A stretch of DNA of 51,998 nt from an uncultured Treponema sp. (lineage in GTDB: Bacteria > Spirochaetota > Spirochaetia > Treponematales > Treponemataceae): contig CAMCRZ010000018.1 in assembly GCA_945877425.1 (NCBI GenBank), forward strand, positions 1 through 51,998, written 5' to 3'. Both the position numbers and the translations under genes were made by a program. Below the pieces are notes generated by a model, which was given only the letters and a program-made list of their open reading frames with translations, had not been told where the DNA came from and ran no database searches. Position 1 is the stretch's first letter; every line of letters starts with the position of its first letter. Below are positions 24,857 through 33,208 of the stretch, one piece after another.

Positions 24857-26176
24857 CTAAAAGACAACAGTCTGAATGCTGTGGGCAGGTGCATCCAGCT
24901 GAGCGCAGTGTTCATCGCTTATAAGGTTAAACTGGCTCTGTACATCAGTTTTGTTAAGGATAACTGCAACTTTGCTTCCGTCTGGATTTTTAAAAGCGCA
25001 TACTTCTATTTTATCGTTGGAACGTGTTGTAAAAATCCTGACTGCACCTTTTTTAATAAAGCTGCTGAAATGCCTTATGTAATAATACGATTTGTGAACG
25101 TCAAAGCTGTTTTTTTCATAATTGCACATTACAGGAGCGTCACAGAAATTTCCTACATGGTTTGGTCCGCCTTTTTCGTCTAAGATAATGTTCCAGTCCA
25201 TAAAAGCGTTCATTCCGCTGTTTAAATTTCCAATCATATCGTGAGCGTAACGTTCTGCCCTTGAAATTTCGCTTCCGTTTTTGTCAACAGAATATTCAAC
25301 GCATCCTTCCGTAAAAATCAATTCCTTGTCAGGGAACATGCGGCTTACTTCCTGAACTGCTTCAAAATAATCACCTGTGTACCAGTGAAATGCAATGCCG
25401 CTGATTTTTTCCCTGGCTTTTTCAGTTGCAAGGCTTATGATTGCCCTTTCTACAAGAAGTTCCTTGTTGTGATCCCAAATGTTGATTTTAACGTCAGAAA
25501 GTGAAGCTTTTTTCAATGCAGTCTCAAGATATTCGCAGGCAAAGTTCCGTTCTTCTTCAGCAGAGTAAATGCAGCTGTCCCATGTCTGAGTGGCAGCAGG
25601 TTCGTTCTGTACTGTAAGCCGTGTAATGTTGATTCCTTCTTTTCTATATTCAGCAACGTATTTTGCAATGACGTTTGCCCACATTTCCATGAATTCTTCC
25701 TTAAGCTTTCCTCCGTGATTCATGTCGTTGTTTGTTTTCATAAATGCAGGAGGCGACCATGGGCTTGCAAGAAATTCTATGTCCGGATTTTTTGCAACTG
25801 CAGCTTTTACAAAAGGAATAATGTATTTTTTATCACGTTCAAGGGAAAAAGTCTTAAGTTCGCTGTCAGAAGGATCTTCAATGTAGGCGTAATTTCCCAA
25901 GGCAAAGTCGCAGCTTTGAATATGAAGGCGGCAGAAGTTGTAGCCGGAGTTTTTTTCTCCAAAGTAAAGGTCTAAAAGTTTGTCTTTATTTTCATCGTCC
26001 ATTTTTGACCATACATAGGCAGAAGCTTCCGTTAATGCTCCTCCAAAGCCGAGTATTTTCTGGTAAGAGATTTTATCTGAAATTTTAAGCTGATTAGGAA
26101 CCCAGCCGTTTAATGCCGGAAATTCAATTTGTTCTTCAATAAGATTATTTTTTTCATCAGTTATAAATCTTTTCAT
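24857..26176 (-). CDS. glycoside hydrolase family 30 enzyme, no signal peptide
   Basis: 439 residues of GH30 (clan A). Catalytic acid/base E192 in TVQNEP, nucleophile E290 in IFTEGC, plus GFGGALTEAS (43-52) and ASPWSPPAFMKT (137-148). The C-terminal part forms the usual beta side domain. The overall pattern is closest to subfamily 1 (glucosylceramidase or beta-1,6-glucanase/xylosidase types). No signal peptide is seen, so it should act in the cytoplasm on short imported glycosides. It lies between the two trp units on the opposite strand; GAGGA precedes the ATG. No transporter is adjacent. Confidence 0.82.
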   Translation of the reverse strand: MKRFITDEKNNLIEEQIEFPALNGWVPNQLKISDKISYQKILGFGGALTEASAYVWSKMDDENKDKLLDLYFGEKNSGYNFCRLHIQSCDFALGNYAYIEDPSDSELKTFSLERDKKYIIPFVKAAVAKNPDIEFLASPWSPPAFMKTNNDMNHGGKLKEEFMEMWANVIAKYVAEYRKEGINITRLTVQNEPAATQTWDSCIYSAEEERNFACEYLETALKKASLSDVKINIWDHNKELLVERAIISLATEKAREKISGIAFHWYTGDYFEAVQEVSRMFPDKELIFTEGCVEYSVDKNGSEISRAERYAHDMIGNLNSGMNAFMDWNIILDEKGGPNHVGNFCDAPVMCNYEKNSFDVHKSYYYIRHFSSFIKKGAVRIFTTRSNDKIEVCAFKNPDGSKVAVILNKTDVQSQFNLISDEHCAQLDAPAHSIQTVVF

Positions 26177-26300
26177 GTTTTCCTCACTGAAAGTATTCTA
26201 CATCTGACTTTACTGTAAAAAAACAGTCTTTTATTCAATTTAGTGTGTATTTTTCGGCGTGTCTTTTTTACTTACTTTCTTTTTTTACCGCATAAAAATT

Positions 26301-26355
26301 AAGTAAAATCTATTGAATATAGTCTTTACTTATGTTACTATAAAGAGAAACAAAG
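26301..26355 (+). promoter_or_regulatory. trpBA promoter with possible operator
   Basis: TTGAAT (26313-26318), 17-base spacer, TACTAT (26336-26341). AAGTAAA (26301-26307) and TTTACTT (26325-26331) form an inverted repeat around the -35 box. AGAAACAAAG at 26346-26355 is also present in the trpE promoter (19995-20004), a candidate shared control sequence. Confidence 0.6.
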
Positions 26356-26384
26356 CTTTAACTGAAAATCTTAAGGAAGTGAAA

Positions 26385-27665
26385 ATGGTAAATTCTGACA
26401 ACGGATTTTTTAATCAATACGGCGGAAAGTATGTAGCAGAAGTTTTGCGCCGTCCTCTTGATGAACTGGAAATTGCATTTAAAGATGCTATGGCAGATGA
26501 ATCTTTTGTAAAGGAACTTGAAACTATTCAACGTGATTATATTGGAAGGGAAACCCCGCTTTTGTTTGCAGAAACAGCAACAAAAATTCTTGGCGGCGCT
26601 CAAATCTACATAAAGCTTGAAGGTCTTGCAAACACTGGCGCTCACAAAATCAACAATGCAATAGGTCAGTGCCTTCTTGCAAAGCGTATGGGCAAAAAGC
26701 GCATTATTGCAGAAACTGGTGCTGGTCAGCATGGAGTTGCAACTGCAGCGGCTTGTGCAAAGTTGGGGCTTGACTGTACTGTTTACATGGGCGAAGTTGA
26801 TGTGCGTCGCCAGCAGCCAAATGTTGCCGCAATGGAAATGTACGGGGCAAAAGTTCACGCTGTAACAAGCGGAAGCCGCACTTTAAAAGATGCAGTTAAC
26901 GAAGCAATGCGAGATTGGGCTGCAAATCCTGATAAAACACATTACGTTTTAGGTTCAGCTTTAGGTCCAGCTCCTTTCCCTGATATGGTACGGGAATTCC
27001 AGAGCGTAATAGGTAAGGAAGTTAAGCGTCAGGCAAAAGAGCGTAACCTTGATGTAGAAGCACTTATTGCATGTTGCGGCGGCGGTTCTAATTCAATCGG
27101 ATTTTTTGCACCATTTATCGAAACTGAAAGGCCTCGTCTTATTGCTGTAGAAGCTGGCGGAATTGGTCCTGGTCCAGGAGAAAATGCTAGCCGTATGACT
27201 GGAAATGCCAGCAGAGAAGGCATAATGCACGGTTACAAATCACGGTTTTTACTTGACGAAGATGGTCAGGCTTTGCAAACACGTTCTATAAGTGCAGGTC
27301 TTGACTATTGCGGAATTGGGCCTCAACTTGCAGCTTTGGGAAAATCAGGAAGAATTGAATTTACGTCAACATTGGACAGCGAAGCACTTAATGCCGTAAA
27401 GTTTTTTGCTAGAAATGAAGGCGTTTTGTTTGCAATGGAAAGCGCACATGCAGGGGCAGAGGCAATTAAGCTTGCACCTAAACTTCCAAAAGACAAAGCT
27501 ATTATCGTAAATATGAGCGGTCGTGGCGACAAAGACATTTTCATAACGTGTCCTGTTTTCCGTCCTGCTGAATGGAAGGAATTTTTAATTTCGGAACTTG
27601 AACGCTTAAACGATTCAAAAGACATTCACGACGCTAACCTTATGGGAGAAAAAAATGAGCAATAA
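26385..27665 (+). CDS. trpB: tryptophan synthase beta subunit
   Basis: PLP enzyme that condenses indole with serine to give tryptophan. 426 residues from the ATG at 26385, which has AAGGAAG upstream; an ATG at 26313 lies inside the -35 box and is excluded. PLP-binding Lys is K88 in GAHKINNA; GAGQHG and the phosphate loop CCGGGSNSIG follow. About 25-30 residues longer at the C-terminus than many TrpB proteins. TrpB1 type (works with TrpA), and overlaps trpA by 11 bases. Confidence 0.94.
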   Translation: MVNSDNGFFNQYGGKYVAEVLRRPLDELEIAFKDAMADESFVKELETIQRDYIGRETPLLFAETATKILGGAQIYIKLEGLANTGAHKINNAIGQCLLAKRMGKKRIIAETGAGQHGVATAAACAKLGLDCTVYMGEVDVRRQQPNVAAMEMYGAKVHAVTSGSRTLKDAVNEAMRDWAANPDKTHYVLGSALGPAPFPDMVREFQSVIGKEVKRQAKERNLDVEALIACCGGGSNSIGFFAPFIETERPRLIAVEAGGIGPGPGENASRMTGNASREGIMHGYKSRFLLDEDGQALQTRSISAGLDYCGIGPQLAALGKSGRIEFTSTLDSEALNAVKFFARNEGVLFAMESAHAGAEAIKLAPKLPKDKAIIVNMSGRGDKDIFITCPVFRPAEWKEFLISELERLNDSKDIHDANLMGEKNEQ

Positions 27666-28419
27666 AATAAAACTTATGAGTCACCTTGTGGCAGGTTATC
27701 CTACAGATGAAATTGCACTAACGGCAGCAAAAGCTCTTGTTGAAGGCGGCGCAGATATTCTTGAAGTTCAGCTTCCTTTCAGTGACCCAAGTGCAGACGG
27801 TCCTGCTATTCAGAGTGCCTGTACGGAAGTTCTGGCTGGAAAATATCGTAGTGCAGATGGACTTAATTTTATAGAAAAGCTCCACAAAGAATTTCCTGCT
27901 GTAGAAATTTACCTTATGAGTTACGCCAGTTTAGTTTATACTCCAGGAATAAAAGAGTTTTGCAGAAAAGCTGCACAGTGCGGCGTTAAGGGCATGATTA
28001 TTCCTGATTTACCTTTTGATTTTGACGAAGGACTTACGGCTGCCTGCAAAGAAAACGGAATGATAAATATTCCCGTTGCAGCACCAAGCATGAGCGAAGA
28101 ACGTCTTGCAAAAATGGCAAACGCAGGATTTCCATATATTTATGCAGCATTAAGAACTGGCATTACGGGCACAGACACTAAAATTGAAAAGTCAACACTT
28201 GATTTCCTTCAGAAAGTAAAAAGCGGCGGAAGTAAAGTTTACGGCGGATTTGGAATTTCAAACGGAGAACAAAGCAGGGCTTTAGGCTGTTACGTTGAAG
28301 CAGTAGTGGCAGGTTCAGTTTTTGTGCGGATTATCAATAAAAACAGAAACGATAAGTCAAAACTTTACGAAGAAGTAAAATCAAAAGCTATGGAATTGAC
28401 ACAGACTGTTTCTTCGTAA
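27655..28419 (+). CDS. trpA: tryptophan synthase alpha subunit
   Basis: Cleaves indole-3-glycerol phosphate to indole, which passes through a tunnel to TrpB. 254 residues, (beta/alpha)8 barrel, with catalytic E37 and D48 (LEVQLPFSDPSADGP; 11 apart, as in the Salmonella E49/D60 pair). Starts inside the end of trpB. It completes the tryptophan pathway in this window. It is converging on the OmpA-family gene with only 13 bases between stops. Confidence 0.93.
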   Translation: MSNKIKLMSHLVAGYPTDEIALTAAKALVEGGADILEVQLPFSDPSADGPAIQSACTEVLAGKYRSADGLNFIEKLHKEFPAVEIYLMSYASLVYTPGIKEFCRKAAQCGVKGMIIPDLPFDFDEGLTAACKENGMINIPVAAPSMSEERLAKMANAGFPYIYAALRTGITGTDTKIEKSTLDFLQKVKSGGSKVYGGFGISNGEQSRALGCYVEAVVAGSVFVRIINKNRNDKSKLYEEVKSKAMELTQTVSS

Positions 28420-28432
28420 AGCTGAACTTAAT

Positions 28433-29665
28433 CTATTTGTCCATAATGGTGATTTCAACTCTTCTGTTTCTGGCTTTACCTTTTTCCGTTTTGTTGGAAT
28501 CAACTGGTTTTGAAGCACCTAAACCTTGGGTAAATATTTTTCTTGTTCCAGAAGGCATTTCTTTTTCAAGATATTCGGCTACGGCATCGGCTCTTTCCTT
28601 GCTCAGACGGTTTCTTTCTTTTTCAGTTCCGGCAAGAGCTGTGTGCCCTGTAATGAGAATGTCGTTGTCAGGGTATTGCATAAGGATTTGCGCTATCTGC
28701 TTAAGCTTTATTTTTTCGCTTTCCTGCAAAACTGAACTGTCTGCTTTAAATTTTATGTCTTCAATGGAAAGAGTAAGACCTTTTTCACCTTGAATTACAG
28801 AGACATTTTCAATTCCCAAGTCATCAACTTTTTCCTGAATGTTTGAAATGTTTTCTTCAGTTGACGTTTTCGGGAAGAATGAAACTTCGGCTTTGGCTTT
28901 TCCCTTGTACTCGATTGTTTCGCCTGTGCTGGTCTTTACGGCAATTCTGAAATCTTCAGTGTAGTGGCTGAAGTAGCCTTTTTCGTTGTCCCAGTAAATT
29001 TTTTCTTCGCTGTGAGTGCTCATTGAAACAGGATAAAAATCAAGGCTGGATTTAAGGTTTTCTCCGGGAGTTTCCACGTAAGTTGTGTAGCTTACTGAAA
29101 AAACGTCAAGGCTGCCTTCTTTTCCAATGTACTGATAATTTACGTCAAATGGCGCAGTAAAAGGATTTTCCAGTTTGAACGTTTCCCTAAAGTCGTAAAC
29201 TTCAATTCCCTTGCCAGTCCATCTTTCTCCAGGGGCGATTTCTTTTTCCGGGAACACAGGAACGTTTCTTACTGAAGGTATAAAATCTTTTTCATCAGAG
29301 GTGTAATTTCCGTAAACATCAACTTTAAAAACTGCATTGTCTTCATGGCCGAAGTTAAGGTGATTTCCTTTTTCAGTGGCAACTTCGCTTGTCATAAAAT
29401 TTGAACTGATTGTGGCGGTTTTGTTTTCATCAACATCAATTATTTCTGCACCAATTCTGTTTGCAATAGTTGAATGCTGAACGTAAGAGCCATTTATGTA
29501 AACGTCTTCTTCTACAGTTGAAAAAATTCTGTAAGTGTCGCCTTTGCTGTATTTAAAACGAAAAACTTTTTCGCCTCCGTTTTGATTTACAGCTTCCTGA
29601 GAAAAAACTGTATGCAATAAAATTACGGCAAGTGATGCACGGAAAAATGTCTTTTTTAAAATCAT
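28433..29665 (-). CDS. exported OmpA-family protein
   Basis: 410 residues from the ATG at 29665 (AGAGGA upstream); a longer open frame to 30130 is antisense to the next gene and is not used. A signal peptide (MILKKTFFRASLAVILLHTVFS) is followed by a beta-rich region and a C-terminal OmpA/MotB-type peptidoglycan-binding domain (about 290-408; GHTALAGTEKERNRLSKERA, RNRRVEI). Probably anchors envelope layers in the periplasm or outer membrane. No transmembrane barrel is evident. Confidence 0.85.
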   Translation of the reverse strand: MILKKTFFRASLAVILLHTVFSQEAVNQNGGEKVFRFKYSKGDTYRIFSTVEEDVYINGSYVQHSTIANRIGAEIIDVDENKTATISSNFMTSEVATEKGNHLNFGHEDNAVFKVDVYGNYTSDEKDFIPSVRNVPVFPEKEIAPGERWTGKGIEVYDFRETFKLENPFTAPFDVNYQYIGKEGSLDVFSVSYTTYVETPGENLKSSLDFYPVSMSTHSEEKIYWDNEKGYFSHYTEDFRIAVKTSTGETIEYKGKAKAEVSFFPKTSTEENISNIQEKVDDLGIENVSVIQGEKGLTLSIEDIKFKADSSVLQESEKIKLKQIAQILMQYPDNDILITGHTALAGTEKERNRLSKERADAVAEYLEKEMPSGTRKIFTQGLGASKPVDSNKTEKGKARNRRVEITIMDK

Positions 29666-29719
29666 AAAATCCTCTGTTTGAAAATTACGCTTTTTATAAT
29701 ATCGGAAGAAATTTCTGTG

Positions 29720-29728
29720 TGATATAAT
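29720..29728 (+). promoter_or_regulatory. extended -10 promoter, leaderless arrangement
   Basis: TGATATAAT (TG-N-TATAAT, 29720-29728) ends seven bases before the ATG at 29736; no good -35 and no ribosome binding site. An ATG at 29727 is inside the -10 box and is excluded. Confidence 0.55.
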
Positions 29729-29735
29729 GTTTTTT

Positions 29736-30164
29736 ATGAAAGAGATTTTATATGACTTTTTTTTCCTCCAGCTTAATTTAACTGAAAAAATAATTTTCAT
29801 TCTGTTTTTAGTTTTGATTTTTTTTGCAGGAATTATTTTCAGTAGGATTTTCAGCACAGTGAATTTAAAAAAAGAAAGGGCTGATGCTGTTAAAAAAAGC
29901 CGGTCGGTTCTGGCAGGACAGTTTGGAGAACAGATTGCGCCTTTTTTTCCTGATTTTCCCTGTAACCCGGGAGATGCAAAATTTTTAGGCAAGCCTGTTG
30001 ATTTTATTGCTTTTCCGGGAAGCGCTGAAGGAAGTGAAATTAAGGAAATACTTTTTATAGAAGTAAAATCAGGTGAAGCTGAAATTTCAAAGCGTGAAAG
30101 GGAAATTAAAAATGCCGTAAAGAACGGCAAAGTCCGTTACGTTGAATACAGGCTTCCTTTTTAA
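29736..30164 (+). CDS. membrane-anchored restriction-fold nuclease-like protein
   Basis: 142 residues: one membrane helix (about 19-37), a basic helical segment, then a small domain with the PD-(D/E)xK pattern: E65, D89 (GKPVDFIAF), E109-x-K111 (LFIEVKSGE), and a Q/K-rich tail. The pattern resembles the Holliday-junction-resolvase-related proteins seen in archaea and some bacteria. Nuclease activity and its substrate are inferred. A nuclease fold fixed to the membrane is unusual. It converges on the GGDEF-EAL gene with two bases between stops. Confidence 0.65.
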   Translation: MKEILYDFFFLQLNLTEKIIFILFLVLIFFAGIIFSRIFSTVNLKKERADAVKKSRSVLAGQFGEQIAPFFPDFPCNPGDAKFLGKPVDFIAFPGSAEGSEIKEILFIEVKSGEAEISKREREIKNAVKNGKVRYVEYRLPF

Positions 30165-30166
30165 AA

Positions 30167-31837
30167 TCAAACAGTAAGAACTGCTTTTTCGTCTCCGCAT
30201 AAAAATCTTTCGCAAAGATATTCAGGCATAGGCCGTCCTTTTAAAAATCCCTGAACATTAGTGCAGTTTATTTTCTTTAAAGTTTCCAGCTGACCTTCTG
30301 TTTCAACGCCTTCTGCAATTGTATCAAGACCCATTTTTGAAACCATCTGGATAATGCTTTCCGTAATGTTGGCGTCTGCACTTTCTTCTGAGTTGATGTT
30401 CGAAATAAATGATTTGTCAATTTTAAGTGTTGTAAGCGGAAGAATCTGCAGGTAGCGCAATGAAGAATATCCTGTTCCAAAGTCGTCAAGAGAAATGCCT
30501 ATTCCGTGGTTTCTGATTTCTTGAAGTTTTGAAATTGTATCGGAAGTGCTGTCAATCATAATTCCTTCTGTAACTTCAATTTCTAAGTTTTCAACGTTGA
30601 TTTCGTATTCATCGATTTTGTCAAAAAGATTTTCAAGGAAATCATCAGTTTTAAATTGAAGGGGCGAAACGTTTATGCTGAGAATTCCCGTAAAGTTAAA
30701 GTCTTCAACCCATTTTTTTAAAGTCTGAAGTGCCGTGTCCAAAACCCAGTCTCCGAGCGGTACGATGATTTGAGCTTCTTCGGCTAAAGGTATAAACTGT
30801 TCGGGACTAATCCAGCCAAGTTCACTGTCGTGCCAGCGGATTAAAGCTTCGAATCCCCTAAGCGTGCCTTTGTTGATGTCAAACTGGGGCTGGAAGTACA
30901 GCTGGAAATTTTTATTAGCAACTGCTTTTGAAAGCTTGTTTTCCATATTGATTTTCTGGAGGAACTTTTCTTTCATAAGTGAATGGAAAAATATAAGGTT
31001 GTTTTTTCCGTTTTTCTTAACTTCAGATTTTGCAATGTCAGCAAATTTCAGAATGTCTTTAGGGCTTTCACTGTCCTGTGGAAATAGAGAAATTCCTCCT
31101 GAAATGTTGATGTTTTCGTTGTGAAACAGTTCCAGAAGTTTTTTTCTGTAATCTTCCATTTCTTTTTTTTCAGCAGGATTTCTTTTAATCAGTATGAATT
31201 CGTCGCCGCTGAAACGATATGCCTTTGTGTCATCACTTTCCATTTTTCTGAGCAAAACTGCTGCCGTGCGGATAATTTTGTCTCCTGCGTGATGGGAAAT
31301 GCTTTCGTTTGTGTCCTTTAAGTTGTCAATGTTGAAAAGGATAAGTCCGAATGTTTCTTTTGGATTTTCCTTAACGCTCTGAATGTATCTGTTTAAGCTG
31401 TCTCTGTTTAAAAGATTTGTCATGGAATCGTGGAATGCTGCGTTGCACAACTGTTCGTTTACTGCCTGATAAGAAGTTATGTCCTGCAGTGAAAACAAAA
31501 ACATTTCTTTTTCCATAAGGGCGCATTTTACGGTAAACCATTTTTCAAGTTCAGCAAAGTAAATTGTTTTTGCCACACTCTGATTTTCTTTCCCGCATTG
31601 TTCTGCCAGTTCAATAAATTCGTTTTCCTGATGAAAGTTTTTGTTTTCCCGTGAAAGAATTATGTTTTCTGCAAATACGTTTTTTGCAACAGCCTGAAGG
31701 TTTTTGTTTGCATATAGGATTTTTAACTTTTTATCCGCAACTAAACTGCCTGACATGGTGAAATTTATTTTTTCTGTAACAAATATTCCTGTGCTTAAAT
31801 TGTCAACAATAATTTTAAATTGAGAAGGTTCTAACAT
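30167..31837 (-). CDS. GGDEF-EAL cyclic di-GMP protein, likely phosphodiesterase
   Basis: 556 residues, no membrane helix. A PAS-like N-terminus (about 1-130), a GGDEF domain (about 135-285) and an EAL domain (about 300-545). The cyclase motif is SGDEF (210-214) and the metal-site D-x-D is N169-I-D171, so cyclase activity is doubtful. The EAL domain is complete: FEALIRW (329-335), EVTEG, DDFGTGYSSLRYL, AEGVET. It should hydrolyse cyclic di-GMP, perhaps with the GGDEF domain as a GTP sensor. Single gene with its own promoter. Confidence 0.88.
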   Translation of the reverse strand: MLEPSQFKIIVDNLSTGIFVTEKINFTMSGSLVADKKLKILYANKNLQAVAKNVFAENIILSRENKNFHQENEFIELAEQCGKENQSVAKTIYFAELEKWFTVKCALMEKEMFLFSLQDITSYQAVNEQLCNAAFHDSMTNLLNRDSLNRYIQSVKENPKETFGLILFNIDNLKDTNESISHHAGDKIIRTAAVLLRKMESDDTKAYRFSGDEFILIKRNPAEKKEMEDYRKKLLELFHNENINISGGISLFPQDSESPKDILKFADIAKSEVKKNGKNNLIFFHSLMKEKFLQKINMENKLSKAVANKNFQLYFQPQFDINKGTLRGFEALIRWHDSELGWISPEQFIPLAEEAQIIVPLGDWVLDTALQTLKKWVEDFNFTGILSINVSPLQFKTDDFLENLFDKIDEYEINVENLEIEVTEGIMIDSTSDTISKLQEIRNHGIGISLDDFGTGYSSLRYLQILPLTTLKIDKSFISNINSEESADANITESIIQMVSKMGLDTIAEGVETEGQLETLKKINCTNVQGFLKGRPMPEYLCERFLCGDEKAVLTV

Positions 31838-31869
31838 TTTTGATCCATAACTTTAATAATAATTTCAAC

Positions 31870-31898
31870 ATTATAATGAAAATGTAATTCAGTTGCAA
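31870..31898 (-). promoter_or_regulatory. promoter of the GGDEF-EAL gene
   Basis: Minus strand: TTGCAA (31898-31893), 17-base spacer, TATAAT (31875-31870), then about 32 bases to the ATG at 31837. Confidence 0.7.
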
Positions 31899-31955
31899 AT
31901 TTTCTCATTTTCTTTTTTTTTAGAAAAGTGTCTGTTTTTCGGGTTTAGTGGCTGG

Positions 31956-32071
31956 TTTGCGAGAGGGGCTTGCGGAGAAGTTGCAGTGCATTGGCAAGTA
32001 CGCCCGGGCGGCGGCGCCTGTTCTTGCCAGTAAGTGTGCACTTTGCGAGAGGGGCTTGCGGAGAAGTTGCA
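31956..32071. repeat. 30-base direct repeat framing a GTACTTGCC-family element
   Basis: A 30-base sequence beginning TTTGCGAGAGGGGCTTGCGG occurs identically at 31956-31985 and 32042-32071. Between them are GGCAAGTAC (31993-32001), the GC-only stretch GCCCGGGCGGCGGCGCC, and TTCTTGCCAG. This is the family seen before gatC and at 10.4 and 18.0 kb, here in inverse orientation. The region 31838-32161 otherwise holds only the two flanking promoters. Confidence 0.8.
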
Positions 32072-32104
32072 ATCACCGCAGGAAACATTTTCCTTACTTA
32101 CCTA

Positions 32105-32133
32105 TTAACAATTTACATTGAAAAGAATATAAT
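32105..32133 (+). promoter_or_regulatory. ilvE promoter
   Basis: TTAACA (32105-32110), 17-base spacer, TATAAT (32128-32133). The transcript has a leader of about 22 bases with GAGGTG before the ATG. Confidence 0.75.
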
Positions 32134-32161
32134 GCATCATATTTTTTATACGAGGTGAAAC

Positions 32162-33184
32162 ATGGCTAAAGATATTGATTGGGGAAACTTGCCGTTTGGT
32201 TATATGGAAACATCAAAAAGTTTCGTTGCAAACTGGAAAAACGGAGCTTGGGACGAAGGTTGTCTCACAGACAATCACAACATTACAATAAACGAATGTG
32301 CCTGCGTATTGCAGTACGCCCAGACTTGCTTTGAAGGACTTAAAGCATATACTACAGCCGATGGAAAAATCGTATGTTTCCGTCCGGACTTAAACGCAGA
32401 AAGAATGGAAAGCAGCTGCAGGCGCCTTGAAATGCCTGTTTTTCCAAAAGACAAATTTGTAAAGGCAGTAATCGAAACAGTAAAAGCTAACCTTGACTAC
32501 GTACCGCCTTATGGAAGCGGAGCTACACTTTACATCAGACCGTATATGTTTGGCTCAAACGCAGTAATCGGAGTAAAACCGGCAGATGAATATCAGTTCC
32601 GCATTCTTGTAACACCTGTAGGACCATATTTTAAAGGCGGAGTAAAACCTATCAAAGTACGCATTTCAGACATTGACCGTGCAGCACCTCATGGAACAGG
32701 CGACATTAAAGCCGGCTTGAATTACGCCATGTCTTTGCACAATATAGTTGACGCCCACAACTGCGGATATGCCGAAAACATTTACACAGACCCTGCAACA
32801 CACACTTACATAGAAGAAACAGGCGGAGCAAACATTTTGTTCGTTGAAAAATCAGGAAAACTTGTAACGCCAAAGTCAGGCTCAATCCTTCCTTCAATAA
32901 CACGCCGTTCACTTTTAGTAGTAGCAAAAGAATATTGCGGAATGGAAGTAGAAGAAAGGCAAATCAACAAAAACGAACTTAAAGATTTTACAGAATGTGG
33001 TCTTTGCGGAACAGCAGCAGTTATTTCTCCAATCGGACAAATTGATGATCACGGAACAACCATCATGCTTCCAAGCGGTATGGAAAAATGCGGACCTGTC
33101 ATGCAGAAACTTCGTGATACACTTACAGGAATCCAGATGGGAACAGAAAAAGCACCTGAAGGCTGGGTTGTTGAAATCAAATAA
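32162..33184 (+). CDS. ilvE: branched-chain amino acid aminotransferase
   Basis: Fold-type IV PLP transaminase that interconverts leucine, isoleucine and valine with their 2-oxo acids using glutamate. 340 residues, of the longer IlvE group (QTCFEGLKAY, LYIRPYMFG, the PLP Lys in GDIKAGLNYA, EETGGANILFV, ECGLCGTAAVISP). Single gene with a strong promoter and terminator. The azlCD branched-chain amino acid exporter is 8 kb away, not linked. A D-amino-acid or lyase paralogue is unlikely given the length and motifs. Confidence 0.9.
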   Translation: MAKDIDWGNLPFGYMETSKSFVANWKNGAWDEGCLTDNHNITINECACVLQYAQTCFEGLKAYTTADGKIVCFRPDLNAERMESSCRRLEMPVFPKDKFVKAVIETVKANLDYVPPYGSGATLYIRPYMFGSNAVIGVKPADEYQFRILVTPVGPYFKGGVKPIKVRISDIDRAAPHGTGDIKAGLNYAMSLHNIVDAHNCGYAENIYTDPATHTYIEETGGANILFVEKSGKLVTPKSGSILPSITRRSLLVVAKEYCGMEVEERQINKNELKDFTECGLCGTAAVISPIGQIDDHGTTIMLPSGMEKCGPVMQKLRDTLTGIQMGTEKAPEGWVVEIK

Positions 33185-33208
33185 AATAAGGCATTTTTAG
33201 TTTAAAGT

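Noticed and set aside
29666..30130. N-terminal extension of the OmpA-family protein by 155 codons
   Set aside because: It is antisense to the nuclease-like gene; the ATG at 29665 starts a clear signal peptide and has AGAGGA upstream.
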